Shown here: piece by piece, positions 27,887 to 37,745 of the stretch | Position numbering within the stretch: position 1 is the stretch's first letter | Layout of the letters: each line of letters starts with the position of its first letter | DNA from: an uncultured Algimonas sp. | GTDB taxonomy: Bacteria; Pseudomonadota; Alphaproteobacteria; Caulobacterales; Maricaulaceae | Direction of reading: 5' to 3' | Assembly (NCBI RefSeq): GCF_947498175.1 | Contig: NZ_CANMJB010000004.1 | Location: forward strand, 248,001-312,000 | DNA: 64,000 nt | The notes under the pieces: model-generated | Told to the model about the DNA's origin: nothing | Database searches by the model: none | Seen by the model: the letters and a program-made list of their open reading frames with translations, nothing else | Position numbers and translations under genes: made by a program

Positions 27887-29773
27887 ATGCGCCAATCTGC
27901 CGATCAGAGAAAAAAGACAGACCTTATGTTAGCGCTCTATGTCGATATCCTCTCACCCGGTCTTTCATCCTTTCGCAAAGCATTGCAGGATGAAATCGGT
28001 ACAGGACAGCCAATCGAAGTCCTTCTGTCCTATAACGCCTATACACAACACGTTCCCGGAATTCTTAGGCCGCTTGATCTGGTGGATGGCGAAGTCTTCA
28101 ACCAGTCATACCGCAAGGCATATGAATGGCAGTTGGCTCTTCCATCAACGCAGTTAGAAAATGGGCGCTCACTTGCGGATCATATGACCTATGACGGCGA
28201 TAAAATCGCCTATGGGGGTTGGGTCTGGCGACCCACGCTGGCCATGCATGCGAGAATAGGGGTTCTGGAAATCATATTCGCCGCTTTGGAAGCATCTCCG
28301 GACAGCCCTGTCGTCATATTCGGCAAATCACGGGAATTGAGCTGGATACGTGACTTTGCCGAACGCGTTGTAAAACAAAAAGGGCGCGAACTCATCGACG
28401 AAACAAGTCTGCTAAGCCCTCAGTCAGCAGAGCTGTATATTGACCACCTAGCATGTATCACAGCCGATATCGAAGCTGGGCGCAGCAACATTCGAAAACA
28501 AAGCGAAGATCTGCGCAGGAAACGTCTACAAATCATCGTCAAGCGTGAGAATACTTACCGTGAGCGCATTAAACGCCTTGATGGATCCATTGCTGCGATT
28601 CGGAGAGTTATTAAAAATATGAGCAGTGAGGGGTTTAATGCGGAAACGACGGAAGCCATGAGAAGTCGTTTGAGGATGCTCGACACTGAATACGCTGAAT
28701 CTAATACTGCGAGCGTCGCAACACTGCGTGAACTCGAACTCACTGCATCTGCCCAGGCGGAGAGAGCGGAGGCTTATTCTGTCTTGCGAAAGGACGTTGC
28801 GCGCCTGCGACAGATCAAACGTAAGCAAGCTTTGCGGACAGCTACCATTAAGCGCACCATTCAGATCCGCAATCGGCTCAGAAGTCTTGCTGATCGGATA
28901 GAAAATACCGAAAAGTACAACAAGAACACAATAGTTGGTCAAGCTTTTCTCGAAACGTATCGGAAGCTCAATCTCGATGATGTAGAGATCGACGATGCAA
29001 TCTTACAGAAGGTCCTGGATAAGCACTTGAACACTTTGCGAGACTTTGAACAGGACAATGCCAATCTGTTGCGGGACTTGGATTTGCAAGATGCAGTCGG
29101 ATGGACTTCCGAATGGCTTCCACAAGTCGAAGATGCCTTGAATAGAACTTGGTTGGAACATTCGGCGCCCGACATTTTCGAACGCCTGAAACATCTTCGT
29201 TCCGAGCTCCGCGAGTGGCTAGACCTTTATAACAGTGATGATGCTTCAGCCTCGGTCCCACATGCCCGTGCTACACGTTCCAACGCCCATCTCTTGATGC
29301 GAGAATTCAGACTTTATGAGAAACAACATGAAGCGCAAACTCGCATGGCTGAGCGCAGAAAGAACGCCTTTAATGCTTTAGAGGAGGCGCTGAAAGTCTT
29401 CCGCAAGCGCCTTCCCAACAATTCTCTACCAGAACGCGTAGACACGGAAACAAGGCGTTTGAAAGATCGAGTCGCTTCTGGCCAAGTAACCGAGCAAGAA
29501 CGTGCTGGCATCCCCGCGAGGATGTTCGCGCTGGCACACATGGTGAAACTGACGACCGCATTAGACGCCCAGTCCATGTTGCTGAAAAACCAAATGAAGA
29601 AAAAGGGAGGAAAAGTTTCGGAAGCGGAGGCGATCCTCGTCGCCAAAACAAAAACATTCGATGGCGACCTGCAATCAATCGAAGCGATCAAATTGGAGTC
29701 GCAACGGCTGACCGAGGCTGTCACGACCGCGAAGGCCTTGATACAGGCCCTTGCCAAGGATGACGGTCAATGA
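27887..29773 (+). CDS. Long coiled-coil protein of unknown function
   Basis: 628 residues, an ATG after GGTGG; an internal ATG at 27926 is also possible. Residues about 14-165 form a globular alpha/beta-looking domain (LALYVDILSPGLSSF, then VVIFGKSRELSWIRDF). From about 185 to 340 there is a very long heptad-rich coiled coil dense in Arg, Lys, Glu and Leu, and further helices follow to the end. No signal peptide or membrane helix. The stop overlaps the next start by 4 bp. It may act as a scaffold or length-measuring partner of the glycan enzymes on either side; that is a guess from context. Confidence 0.6.
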   Translation: MRQSADQRKKTDLMLALYVDILSPGLSSFRKALQDEIGTGQPIEVLLSYNAYTQHVPGILRPLDLVDGEVFNQSYRKAYEWQLALPSTQLENGRSLADHMTYDGDKIAYGGWVWRPTLAMHARIGVLEIIFAALEASPDSPVVIFGKSRELSWIRDFAERVVKQKGRELIDETSLLSPQSAELYIDHLACITADIEAGRSNIRKQSEDLRRKRLQIIVKRENTYRERIKRLDGSIAAIRRVIKNMSSEGFNAETTEAMRSRLRMLDTEYAESNTASVATLRELELTASAQAERAEAYSVLRKDVARLRQIKRKQALRTATIKRTIQIRNRLRSLADRIENTEKYNKNTIVGQAFLETYRKLNLDDVEIDDAILQKVLDKHLNTLRDFEQDNANLLRDLDLQDAVGWTSEWLPQVEDALNRTWLEHSAPDIFERLKHLRSELREWLDLYNSDDASASVPHARATRSNAHLLMREFRLYEKQHEAQTRMAERRKNAFNALEEALKVFRKRLPNNSLPERVDTETRRLKDRVASGQVTEQERAGIPARMFALAHMVKLTTALDAQSMLLKNQMKKKGGKVSEAEAILVAKTKTFDGDLQSIEAIKLESQRLTEAVTTAKALIQALAKDDGQ

Positions 29774-31446
29774 ATTTTCTGCAAAAACTGTTCGGAAAGC
29801 GGAAGTCCGTGGACGAAAGCGAGGAAAACTCGCGAGTAGTGAAGGAAAAACCTGTAGCTGACCGGCTTTCGACGTCCACACTCGAATCCGAAGCCAAGCC
29901 GGCTTTGCCAGTCGGTTACGAGCTCGATGAAGCAATCGAGCAAGCTCGCGCTAGCCTGTCGAACGTTCATCCAGTTGACCCGAGCCGGAATCGAATCGCT
30001 TTTGTGACCCGTGGTAGCAGCGGGGTTCGCTGGTTTCCTGATCCGCAGACGAATACTCTGGTGCAACGCGACGAGTATGCCGAGAACATACCGGAAGCCC
30101 TTGTCGAGATTTGTCAAAAGACGGGATGGGAACTGGTTGTCATTTACATGGGCAGAGCACCGGAGTTTGACGCTAAGCATCTGAGCTATTCCGACCGCTT
30201 TCCGGAAACGGCGCGCGACGTCGATTTCTCCGGGCTAGGGTCTTCGATCGCCAATCTACGCCTTGCCATGGGCAATCACTTCCAGAAGAAATGGGACGAA
30301 GTCCGCGACGATTCAGGCTTCAAGGCCGCTTTCTCCTACAAGGGCATTCCGCTTTACGAGGAGGTCGAACTCGGCCTCGATCGCTTTGCGCCCGTTATCG
30401 CGGCCAACGACATCACCAACTATGCCCACTGGAAGGCATTGTTCGACCACTTCTCACCGCTGATGATAATTGGCGGACGTCTGGACTCAAATCCGGGGTT
30501 GTTGCAGGCCGCCCAAGACGCCGACGTTTTCTCCGCCAACGTCAAACTCGGAATTGGCGAGGAAATGTTGACACCTTTCTTCCTGGGAGACGGCGACGGT
30601 AGACCAGCGAAAAGGATCAGCCCGGATCTGCATTTGCTTTGGGGTCCGAAACAGGCGGAGATGCTGGACGTCCGTGTCGAAGAACATCCCTCCGACTGGG
30701 TCGCCGTCGGCCGGACGCGTAACGATAGTTTCGGAGACGCAGCACCAGCCGGACGGTCGGCGCGGTTCCGGGAGCATATCGGCGCGCAGCCCAACAGTCC
30801 GATTATTGTGTACGGCGCCAACCACCGGACCTTCTATGCCAAGAACCCCGGCGACAATGACGGGCTATGCTGTCTTAGCTGGAATTCCTACAAGGCCGCC
30901 ATGGTAGCTCTGATCGACGTAGCGCGTGAGCATCCAGGAACGGTGGTCGTCGTCAAACCGCACCCTTCCGACGACATTTCAAACATTCGCAAGTTTGTCG
31001 AAACGATTACGGGGCCTGTGCGGATCGTCACCAACGAGGAAGGCTTCCATAATGCCGCCATCCTTGGAGAAGCAGACATATTCGTGTCCTCGGTCAGTTC
31101 GATGTTTAGCGAAGCCTTGGCCAGCGACTGCGTGCCGGTCTCGTTGTGGCTGGATGAAATCAATTTCCTCTACGAAAAAAACCGCCACACCATGTTTAGC
31201 GAAATTGCCTTGCCGGCGGAAAGCATCAAGGAGATGAAATCTGTCGTCGCCGAAATCCTGTCAACATCCAACAAAGAGCCGATTCTTGCTGAATTGCGCG
31301 GAAACCTGCCGCATTATTTCGGGCCTGTTGACGGTAGGAATGCGGATCGCGCCGTCACTGCTGCCTTGCACGCATTGATGGATCGCCGACCCGAACTCGC
31401 AGACGCTGCGGAATGGCTCAAGGACACGGCGGAACTCTCCTATTAG
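29770..31446 (+). CDS. GT-B-fold-like surface glycan enzyme
   Basis: 558 residues, starting in the ATGA overlap with the coiled-coil gene. The C-terminal half reads IVYGANHRTFYAKN, TVVVVKPHPSDD and DIFVSSVSSMFSEALASDCVPVSLW, the His-Pro / Ser-Ser / Glu-Ala pattern of CDP-glycerol-type or capsule GT-B transferases. The first 60 residues are charged and probably flexible. It is the third protein of this general type in the five-gene run, so the locus may build a polymer from several linkages. Exact reaction unknown. Confidence 0.6.
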   Translation: MNFLQKLFGKRKSVDESEENSRVVKEKPVADRLSTSTLESEAKPALPVGYELDEAIEQARASLSNVHPVDPSRNRIAFVTRGSSGVRWFPDPQTNTLVQRDEYAENIPEALVEICQKTGWELVVIYMGRAPEFDAKHLSYSDRFPETARDVDFSGLGSSIANLRLAMGNHFQKKWDEVRDDSGFKAAFSYKGIPLYEEVELGLDRFAPVIAANDITNYAHWKALFDHFSPLMIIGGRLDSNPGLLQAAQDADVFSANVKLGIGEEMLTPFFLGDGDGRPAKRISPDLHLLWGPKQAEMLDVRVEEHPSDWVAVGRTRNDSFGDAAPAGRSARFREHIGAQPNSPIIVYGANHRTFYAKNPGDNDGLCCLSWNSYKAAMVALIDVAREHPGTVVVVKPHPSDDISNIRKFVETITGPVRIVTNEEGFHNAAILGEADIFVSSVSSMFSEALASDCVPVSLWLDEINFLYEKNRHTMFSEIALPAESIKEMKSVVAEILSTSNKEPILAELRGNLPHYFGPVDGRNADRAVTAALHALMDRRPELADAAEWLKDTAELSY

Positions 31447-31475
31447 CGCCCTTATGGGGATGGCCGGCTTACAAG

Positions 31476-32432
31476 TTAGGATCCACCTACCATTACGTCG
31501 TAAATGCGGTTCTGATGATCGAGTTGATCGGCGACGCGCAATAGGTGGGGGGAGCCGTCCGGGGACAGAAAGGCCGCTACTTGGCGGCGGATGCCGGGTT
31601 TGAAATCGGTATCGTCGGATGCGCCCTCACACTCGATCTCTTCGACGGCAAAGCCGGCTTTGGTGCGGATCTTGAGCCCTTCGAGTGGCTGGAACATGTA
31701 GGTCCGCCCATTCGTGCAGATTTCGACCATCCAACGCGGCGCTGCGTTCCAATCGGCATGATAAGAAAACAACGCTCCAGTCTTCGCGAGCCCGTGACCG
31801 ACGAACACGGCAGGATCATGCCATCCTGTTGTCCCAGCGCTCATCGTCTCGATCATGTCGGGGAAGCCACCCATGAAAAAAGCCATGTCCGCCACATGGG
31901 TGGAGTTGGCAAGAAACCACGAGGCCTTAACGCTGTCGGGCTGTGCGGACGGCCCGATGCGGTCCGACCATTCACTAATTTCGAAGCGGAAGGAAGTCGC
32001 CCCCCCATCCTCTGCGATGCGGCGGCGGGCTTCTTGGACAGACGCATAGAAGCGGCGGTTATAGGCGACAAACACATCGCTGTTCGTAATCTCGGCCTTG
32101 GCGACGACCGATGCGATTTCCTGGGCGTTCAGTCCGGCGGGTTTTTCCACCAACATGTTGCGGACCCCGGCATCCATGAGTGTGATAGACGCTTCTGCCA
32201 GGACGGGAACCGGTAACGCGACAATGGCGTGGGTGCAGTCTTTCAGCGCGTCGTGGTTGGCATCTAGGCCGCCGGTCAGGACAGGGAGGCCAACAACGTC
32301 TTTGAATTTGGCGGCAGACGTTTCGCCGCGGCCGACCACGATGCTGTCCACGCCATCGGCTTTCAGCACATGGCCGTAGGCTTGGGCCATGGGTCCGGCA
32401 CCGATCAGTGCGACTTTGACAGAAGGACTCAT
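31476..32432 (-). CDS. Gfo/Idh/MocA-family sugar oxidoreductase
   Basis: 318 residues. VALIGAGPMAQAYGHVL is the NAD(P)-binding loop and NMLVEKPAGLN holds the EKP motif with the catalytic Lys. Such enzymes oxidise or reduce nucleotide sugars or free sugars in the cytosol. It is the last gene of a minus-strand run (37745 to 31476) of nonulosonate-type genes and converges on the GT-B cluster with only 29 bp between stops. A PtmF-like role is possible but cannot be decided from sequence. Confidence 0.8.
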   Translation of the reverse strand: MSPSVKVALIGAGPMAQAYGHVLKADGVDSIVVGRGETSAAKFKDVVGLPVLTGGLDANHDALKDCTHAIVALPVPVLAEASITLMDAGVRNMLVEKPAGLNAQEIASVVAKAEITNSDVFVAYNRRFYASVQEARRRIAEDGGATSFRFEISEWSDRIGPSAQPDSVKASWFLANSTHVADMAFFMGGFPDMIETMSAGTTGWHDPAVFVGHGLAKTGALFSYHADWNAAPRWMVEICTNGRTYMFQPLEGLKIRTKAGFAVEEIECEGASDDTDFKPGIRRQVAAFLSPDGSPHLLRVADQLDHQNRIYDVMVGGS

Positions 32433-32450
32433 GAGGCTCGCTTTCTTGGA

Positions 32451-33398
32451 TCAAGTCACCATGCAGAGGTCGCCATTCGGCGCCTGTGGGTGAATGGCGG
32501 GACGTAACGCGTCGAGATAGAGGCGGTGCAAGCGCGAAGATTGTGCGAGTGTAGGCAGGTTGGAGGTTCGCTCGGCGACCATCTCCTGCAATGCAAACCC
32601 GAGCTGGCTAGTGTAGAGTATCGTGAAAGGGTCGGAATTTATCATGCCGCCGGTTTCACTGATGTCGTAGCCTTTTCCGTTCTGTTCGACCCTGATTGAG
32701 ATAGGATCTCCATTGCCGGGTCTGGATATCAGAGTGGCTACGCTGTCATCGGCCAATTCGGCCCGCAAAGTTCCGGTCAGTTCGCGGTAGCCGGCGCGCT
32801 TGGCGTCTCTTGCATCCGCGTCGTTTAGCATGATCGTCTTGATTTCGCTATCTGCGAGAAGCTCGGCAAGGGCCAGGAAATGGATACCGTTGCTGCCCAA
32901 TCCCCAGTCGGAGCCGGTGACCTCCAGAGAAAGCGGTGCATTCGTTAGACGAGCTGCTAGAGACCGATAATCCGGCCATATGTTTCGCGTCGTGTTCACC
33001 CATGTCGGAATGCCTTCCAACAGCTCGGCAGCTCGGTCGTAATCGCTGTCCGCGGTAAATAGGACCTTTTCCAGCATGACCGCGCGCGGTCGTGTCCGGG
33101 CGAGCGTAGAGCAAAGCGCATCCATTCGCTGGTGCGCCGAACAGGCTATGATCAACAGATCGACCGTCTCGGGAAGCTCGTCCGCGCTATTGACCATCTT
33201 CAGCATATTGACGCGGCCATCGGTGCGCCCGACTTGCGCAAAACGTTCCGCACTCAAGTTGCGCGCTGCTTCGGAAGGTTCCACACCAAAGACGCTTAAA
33301 TTCTCCAGCTCTACCGTTGCCGCTGACTGCAGCAGGCGCGAGCCGATGTTGCCGCAGCCGATCACCGCGATCGTACGGGGTCGTTTCGTATCGCTCAT
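32451..33398 (-). CDS. Gfo/Idh/MocA-like oxidoreductase
   Basis: 315 residues from the ATG following GGAAAACGAAT; an ATG 18 bp upstream is also possible. TIAVIGCGNIGSRLLQ is a Rossmann loop. In the place of EKP it reads MLEKVLFTADSDY, so the Pro is replaced though the Lys remains. The C-terminal half, with SLEVTGSDWGLGSNGIHFL, is the predicted alpha/beta substrate domain. It lies 18 bp upstream of the other oxidoreductase and downstream of the PtmE-like gene, and PtmF of the GDP-sugar branch of legionaminate synthesis is the closest idea. Confidence 0.65.
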   Translation of the reverse strand: MSDTKRPRTIAVIGCGNIGSRLLQSAATVELENLSVFGVEPSEAARNLSAERFAQVGRTDGRVNMLKMVNSADELPETVDLLIIACSAHQRMDALCSTLARTRPRAVMLEKVLFTADSDYDRAAELLEGIPTWVNTTRNIWPDYRSLAARLTNAPLSLEVTGSDWGLGSNGIHFLALAELLADSEIKTIMLNDADARDAKRAGYRELTGTLRAELADDSVATLISRPGNGDPISIRVEQNGKGYDISETGGMINSDPFTILYTSQLGFALQEMVAERTSNLPTLAQSSRLHRLYLDALRPAIHPQAPNGDLCMVT

Positions 33399-33427
33399 AT
33401 TCGTTTTCCGAGGCATTGCTAAGCCGC

Positions 33428-34489
33428 CTACTGACCTTCCTCGTCACTAGGCATGAAGCGCGACTGTGCTGCTTCGAACTCGCTTTTGGAACCGATGTCG
33501 ATCCAGGTGTCGCGCATCAAGTGGACAGAACAGTCGTGTTTGGCGTTCACCAGATCAGAAAACAAGGTCGGCATGTCGTAGAACTTGTCATCGGGAACGT
33601 AGCGGAGGGCCTCGCGCGAGACGCAGTAGATGCCGGCGTTGATGTGGTGGGTCAGGGTCGGCTTCTCGCGTGTCTCCTGATAGCGATGACCATCGCTTTC
33701 CACGACGCCGAAGGCAATGTTCGTGCGATGTTCACGAATGCACATGGTGGCCGTCGCACCCGTCTTGACGTGGACGCCGATCAGGTCGTCGAAATCCATG
33801 TCCGTGAGAAGGTCACCATTCATGACGATGAACGGCATCCCCATGTTCCTGGGTAGAAGCGACAGGGCGCCGGCCGTGCCGAGACGCTTATCCTCGCGAA
33901 TGTAGCTGATGTGTACGTCCATGTGATCGCCGTCACCGAAATAATCTTCGACCATATGACCCAAATAGCCGATCGAGATGTAGAAACGGCGGAATCCCTG
34001 CTCTCGGAAGCGCAGGATGATATGCTCGAGGATCGGCTTGTCACCAAGTTGGAGAAGAGGCTTCGGACAATTTTCCGTAAGCGGCATCAGGCGGCGGCCC
34101 AGCCCGCCCGCCATGAGCACGATGGGAGCAACCTTGTCGGATGTACGCGGCAAATGTTTCTGGCCTGCCAGACCAAGCAATATGCCGTCTGCATCCACGA
34201 TCGGGGCGTAGTCTATGTCGCGGGAGACGAGTTCGGACTCGACATCCATCAGATCGTCATCCCTGAAGACGAACGGAGTGCGATTGGCGATGCTGTCCAA
34301 CGTGTCGTCAAGTTCCGCACCGCTAATGATGGCGCGGCGGAAATCGCCGTCTGTGGCCGTCCCGACGAGCCTTCCCTTCTCGTCCGTCACCAACAGGATC
34401 TTGGTGACGGATTTCTCGAGCTGCTCCAGCGCTTGGCGCAAACTCATTGTCTGCGAGGCGCGCGATGATGCGGCGTCCTGAATATCCAT
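33428..34489 (-). CDS. CBS-domain sugar-1-phosphate nucleotidyltransferase, PtmE-like
   Basis: 353 residues. Residues about 10-118 carry two CBS domains (LLVTDEKGRLVGTATDGD and VDADGILLGLAG). Residues about 125-345 are a nucleotidyltransferase with MAGGLGRRLMPLTENCPKPLL as the NTP-binding loop and FIVMNGDLLTDMDF at the metal site. In Campylobacter, PtmE with this architecture makes GDP-glucosamine for legionaminic acid. Here the same reaction is inferred from domain order and neighbours; another sugar-1-phosphate or CTP is possible. Confidence 0.8.
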   Translation of the reverse strand: MDIQDAASSRASQTMSLRQALEQLEKSVTKILLVTDEKGRLVGTATDGDFRRAIISGAELDDTLDSIANRTPFVFRDDDLMDVESELVSRDIDYAPIVDADGILLGLAGQKHLPRTSDKVAPIVLMAGGLGRRLMPLTENCPKPLLQLGDKPILEHIILRFREQGFRRFYISIGYLGHMVEDYFGDGDHMDVHISYIREDKRLGTAGALSLLPRNMGMPFIVMNGDLLTDMDFDDLIGVHVKTGATATMCIREHRTNIAFGVVESDGHRYQETREKPTLTHHINAGIYCVSREALRYVPDDKFYDMPTLFSDLVNAKHDCSVHLMRDTWIDIGSKSEFEAAQSRFMPSDEEGQ

Positions 34490-34498
34490 GACCTGCCC

Positions 34499-35362
34499 CT
34501 ACTCTGTCTCGGTGTTTGAACTGCCGGACTTTCGCGTCCACGGCATGATTTTCCGTTTGAGCGCGCCTGCACGGCGCAGCCGGTCGCGGGATTCCTCTAT
34601 AAAGCGCGCATGTGGCCGATGTGCCAGTTCGCCCAGACCCGTCCGGCCAGCCTCGATATCCGCCCTTAGCCAAGTATTCAACAGGCGCACTCGCGCGATT
34701 TCGTGCTCACGCCTATGGCTGTTAGCGGCATCCCCCGTCTGCGTGTCCGGACGGACGAACTGTCTGGCCAGTATGTCCGGAATGACACCGATATCGCCTT
34801 TGGTCATCAGGCGTAGCCACAGGTCCCAATCTTCGAGCGCATCAACGCGCATGTTCATCCCGCCGACCTCACGATAGGTGGAAGCACGGAATAGGGTGCC
34901 GATGGTCAGAATTCGGTTGCGCTCCGCCATGTCATAAAGGGTCGGCAGCAGTTCCGGAGCGTGGCGTTTCAGAAGGGTCTGGCGCCCGCCCTCTTCGAGA
35001 ACCTTCTCATATCCGCATGTCACGGCGATATCGTCTGAATGGGCGTCGAGATAGTGTGATAGGCGCTCCAATGCCTGCGGAACCAATGCGTCGTCATCGT
35101 CGTGCAGCATGAGATAATCGCCAGTTGCCGCATCCAGTCCCATCTTGGCGGCGCGTGCACGACCTAGATGTTCGGCCTCGTCGATCACGGTTTGAGCTAT
35201 GCCTACGCCAGAGAGACTGCCGGCATCGATCGGATCTTCTCCATCATTGACCACGACCCAGTCGAAAACCGCGGTTTGCATGCGCAAGCCCTCAGCCGCG
35301 CGCGCCAAAGCGTCGGGTCGGCCGAACGTGCGCGTCACGACGGAAATGGATGGTGATCCCAT
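34499..35362 (-). CDS. Family 2 glycosyltransferase
   Basis: 287 residues from the chosen ATG 7 bp after the aminotransferase stop (a longer form overlapping that gene is possible). SPSISVVTRTFGRPDALARA is the GT-A nucleotide-binding start, WVVVNDGED follows, and DYLMLHDDDDALVPQ holds the DxD metal site. The C terminus is basic. It is a cytosolic or membrane-peripheral transferase, probably adding a sugar in the same pathway as the surrounding nonulosonate genes. Confidence 0.8.
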   Translation of the reverse strand: MGSPSISVVTRTFGRPDALARAAEGLRMQTAVFDWVVVNDGEDPIDAGSLSGVGIAQTVIDEAEHLGRARAAKMGLDAATGDYLMLHDDDDALVPQALERLSHYLDAHSDDIAVTCGYEKVLEEGGRQTLLKRHAPELLPTLYDMAERNRILTIGTLFRASTYREVGGMNMRVDALEDWDLWLRLMTKGDIGVIPDILARQFVRPDTQTGDAANSHRREHEIARVRLLNTWLRADIEAGRTGLGELAHRPHARFIEESRDRLRRAGALKRKIMPWTRKSGSSNTETE

Positions 35363-35369
35363 GCGCACC

Positions 35370-36530
35370 CTATACCCTGAGGATTTCCTTGAGTGTTTCG
35401 ATGACGCGGTTCTGCTCACCTGCCGTCAGCTGGGTCGAACAGGGCAGGGTCACGATGCGGCCCCAGACGCCCTCGCCGACCGATTGGTCCTCGCACGGAA
35501 CGTCTGCGAAAGGTTTTTGCAGATGAACGGGCTTCCAGAAGGTCCGAGCCTGGATCCGACGGTTCATCAGCGCGTCGCAGATTTCGGAAGCAGACGGCTG
35601 GATCGCCTCATCCACCACGATGCCCGAGAACCAGCAGGTGCTCTGCCGGTCATTCGGATAAGGGAACGGGCTGACTCCGGGCAGCCCGGCCAGCTTTTCA
35701 TCATAGGTAGCCCGGATGCGGCGTTTGGCAGAGAGGAACTTTGGCAGGCGTTCGAGCTGCGCGCAGCCGACTGCGGCTTCCAGATTCGTCATGCGGTAAT
35801 TGTAGCCGACTTCGTCATGATCATAGTCCGTGGAAACGCGGGCCGTGGTGGAGACGTGCTTGATCCGGGTCAGTAACGCATCGTCGTCACCCACCACCAT
35901 GCCGCCGCCGCCGCTGGTGATTGTCTTGTTGCCGTTGAAGGAATAGCAGGTCAGGTCCGCGCACTGCCCGATGGGACGGCCCTTGTAATCCACCCCTATG
36001 GCGGCAGCCGCGTCGGCGATAACCGGAATCCCGTAATCGCGCGCAATCGCGTTGATCGCGTCCATATCAGCCGGCGTACCAAGAGTGTAGACTGGCATGA
36101 TAGCGGCAAGGCGCTCGCCCGTGTCGACATGGAACCAATCTTCGCCGCGCCTCTCTACCTTGGCATCCAATCCGGCCCGAACCTTCGCCGCATCAAGCGT
36201 CCAGCTGTCAGCCTCGATATCGAACAGCCAGGGCCGCGCGCCTGCATGGGCGATGGAATTAGCCGAAGCAATGAAAGTGAAGCTTGGTAGGATGACCAAA
36301 TCTCCACGCCCGATATCCAATGCGTGCAGCGACATGTGCAGCGCCATCGTGCCGGCCCCCATGGCGACAGCGTGTTTGGTTCCCGACAGCTTAGCCACAC
36401 CCTCTTCCAATTCGCCGACAAAGGCGCCGACCGTGGAGACATAGGTCGTGCGGATGCACTCCTGCAAATTGTCGCCTTCGGCTTGGGTGATGTTCGGGAC
36501 AGCAAGGGGAATGAATGGAAGTTCGGCCAT
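35370..36530 (-). CDS. LegC-like PLP-dependent sugar aminotransferase (DegT family)
   Basis: 386 residues. YSFNGNKTITSGGGGMVV carries the PLP-binding Lys and the glycine run typical of LegC-type aminotransferases; GAGTMALHMSLHAL binds the cofactor phosphate. The family transfers an amino group from glutamate to C4 of a 4-keto-6-deoxy nucleotide sugar. It lies 3 bp downstream of the 4,6-dehydratase, whose product would be its substrate, which strengthens the call. Confidence 0.85.
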   Translation of the reverse strand: MAELPFIPLAVPNITQAEGDNLQECIRTTYVSTVGAFVGELEEGVAKLSGTKHAVAMGAGTMALHMSLHALDIGRGDLVILPSFTFIASANSIAHAGARPWLFDIEADSWTLDAAKVRAGLDAKVERRGEDWFHVDTGERLAAIMPVYTLGTPADMDAINAIARDYGIPVIADAAAAIGVDYKGRPIGQCADLTCYSFNGNKTITSGGGGMVVGDDDALLTRIKHVSTTARVSTDYDHDEVGYNYRMTNLEAAVGCAQLERLPKFLSAKRRIRATYDEKLAGLPGVSPFPYPNDRQSTCWFSGIVVDEAIQPSASEICDALMNRRIQARTFWKPVHLQKPFADVPCEDQSVGEGVWGRIVTLPCSTQLTAGEQNRVIETLKEILRV

Positions 36531-36533
36531 GGA

Positions 36534-37745
36534 TCAGGCTCGCTGGTCCAGATTGGACTTGCTATCGATGTGGGCCTCGAGAAAGCGAGGCTCAACACGG
36601 GCAATCATCGCCTTGATCTCGTCCTTATCGGCTTTGTTTTCGCCTCCGACCACACGGATCAGATCTGACACCAGACCGGATACGCTTGCCGTCCTTGGGG
36701 CCTTGTAGGTCACCACACCCAGCGCGCTCAGTCCGATTTCTCGGTAGGCTTCGCCTTCGCCGACAAATTCTTCATAGGGCTTTTCGCCCGCCGTATTGGA
36801 CGGGGTGATCAATAGCGGCCATTCGCCCCTGGCGCGACAGGACCCGACAGCTCGGATGGCCTCGGCTTCATCGTCATAGAGACGCGGAGTGAGATCGTGC
36901 GCTGTAAGAAATGCTTCGGCGACTGACTGCAGTGTCACGAGGTGTTTCTGCGGATCGAGCTTGGGCACGGCGATCTGCTCGTGATCCGGAATGATGGAAG
37001 CCAGCATGCAAATCTGCCCACTCTCTTCCAGACTGACGAAATAACGGCGGATGCCGTCGGGCGCGGCGAGCGCCTGTCCGCTAGCTAGGCGATTCTGGAA
37101 GCTCTGCAACAAAGAACCATTGGAATAAGCGACATTGGCAAAACGTGCCGTCGTAACCTTGCCTGTCAGCCCGGCCTCTCGGGCGCCGTCGAAAAGTACG
37201 TGTTCCATTATCCGCTTGGTCGCGCCCATGAAGGAGACCGCATTGGCGGCTTTGTCGGTAGAGACGCTGAAATAGTCGGCATCCGGGTTGGTTCTGACAA
37301 TGAAGTCTCGGAACCGCGCCTGCTTGACGATATTGGTGTCCAGCATCTGCAGCACGGAGAAGACGTCCTTTTCGCTACGTACATGCTTGATCGCCGCGAA
37401 GTTCAGGATGCGGTCGTAGTTTTCCTGCTCCATCAGGCGGAGCATGGCAGCGCTGCCGTAATCAAGCGGCAGAGTGCGGAAATCCTGGGTCTTCAGTACG
37501 CCGGGGCGGGACCGGAACTGTCGCACCAACTCAGCCAGCGCATTCTCGTTCTGGTCGACGACATGCAGGGCCGCCGGCGCGTAGCCCGCCAGAACCTTGA
37601 CGGTTTCCGACCCAATCGACCCCGCAGCGCCGACCGCAAGAATACGCTTGCCTGTCACCGCTTCGCAAATTGCTTCGTCGCAAGCCTGGACATCGTGCGA
37701 GAACATCGACCGTTCACGATGCGTGGCAGTGGAAGATATCGACAT
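36534..37745 (-). CDS. Nucleotide-sugar 4,6-dehydratase, LegB/CapD-like
   Basis: 403 residues. RILAVGAAGSIGSETV is the NAD-binding loop; YFSVSTDKAANAVSFMGATKRI is the catalytic block, where Met replaces the usual Tyr of MxxxK as in PglF/FlaA1-type short dehydratases. No membrane helices, so it is the soluble type. It converts an NDP-N-acetylglucosamine to the 4-keto-6-deoxy sugar. It is the first gene of the minus-strand run, 3 bp before the aminotransferase. Confidence 0.8.
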   Translation of the reverse strand: MSISSTATHRERSMFSHDVQACDEAICEAVTGKRILAVGAAGSIGSETVKVLAGYAPAALHVVDQNENALAELVRQFRSRPGVLKTQDFRTLPLDYGSAAMLRLMEQENYDRILNFAAIKHVRSEKDVFSVLQMLDTNIVKQARFRDFIVRTNPDADYFSVSTDKAANAVSFMGATKRIMEHVLFDGAREAGLTGKVTTARFANVAYSNGSLLQSFQNRLASGQALAAPDGIRRYFVSLEESGQICMLASIIPDHEQIAVPKLDPQKHLVTLQSVAEAFLTAHDLTPRLYDDEAEAIRAVGSCRARGEWPLLITPSNTAGEKPYEEFVGEGEAYREIGLSALGVVTYKAPRTASVSGLVSDLIRVVGGENKADKDEIKAMIARVEPRFLEAHIDSKSNLDQRA

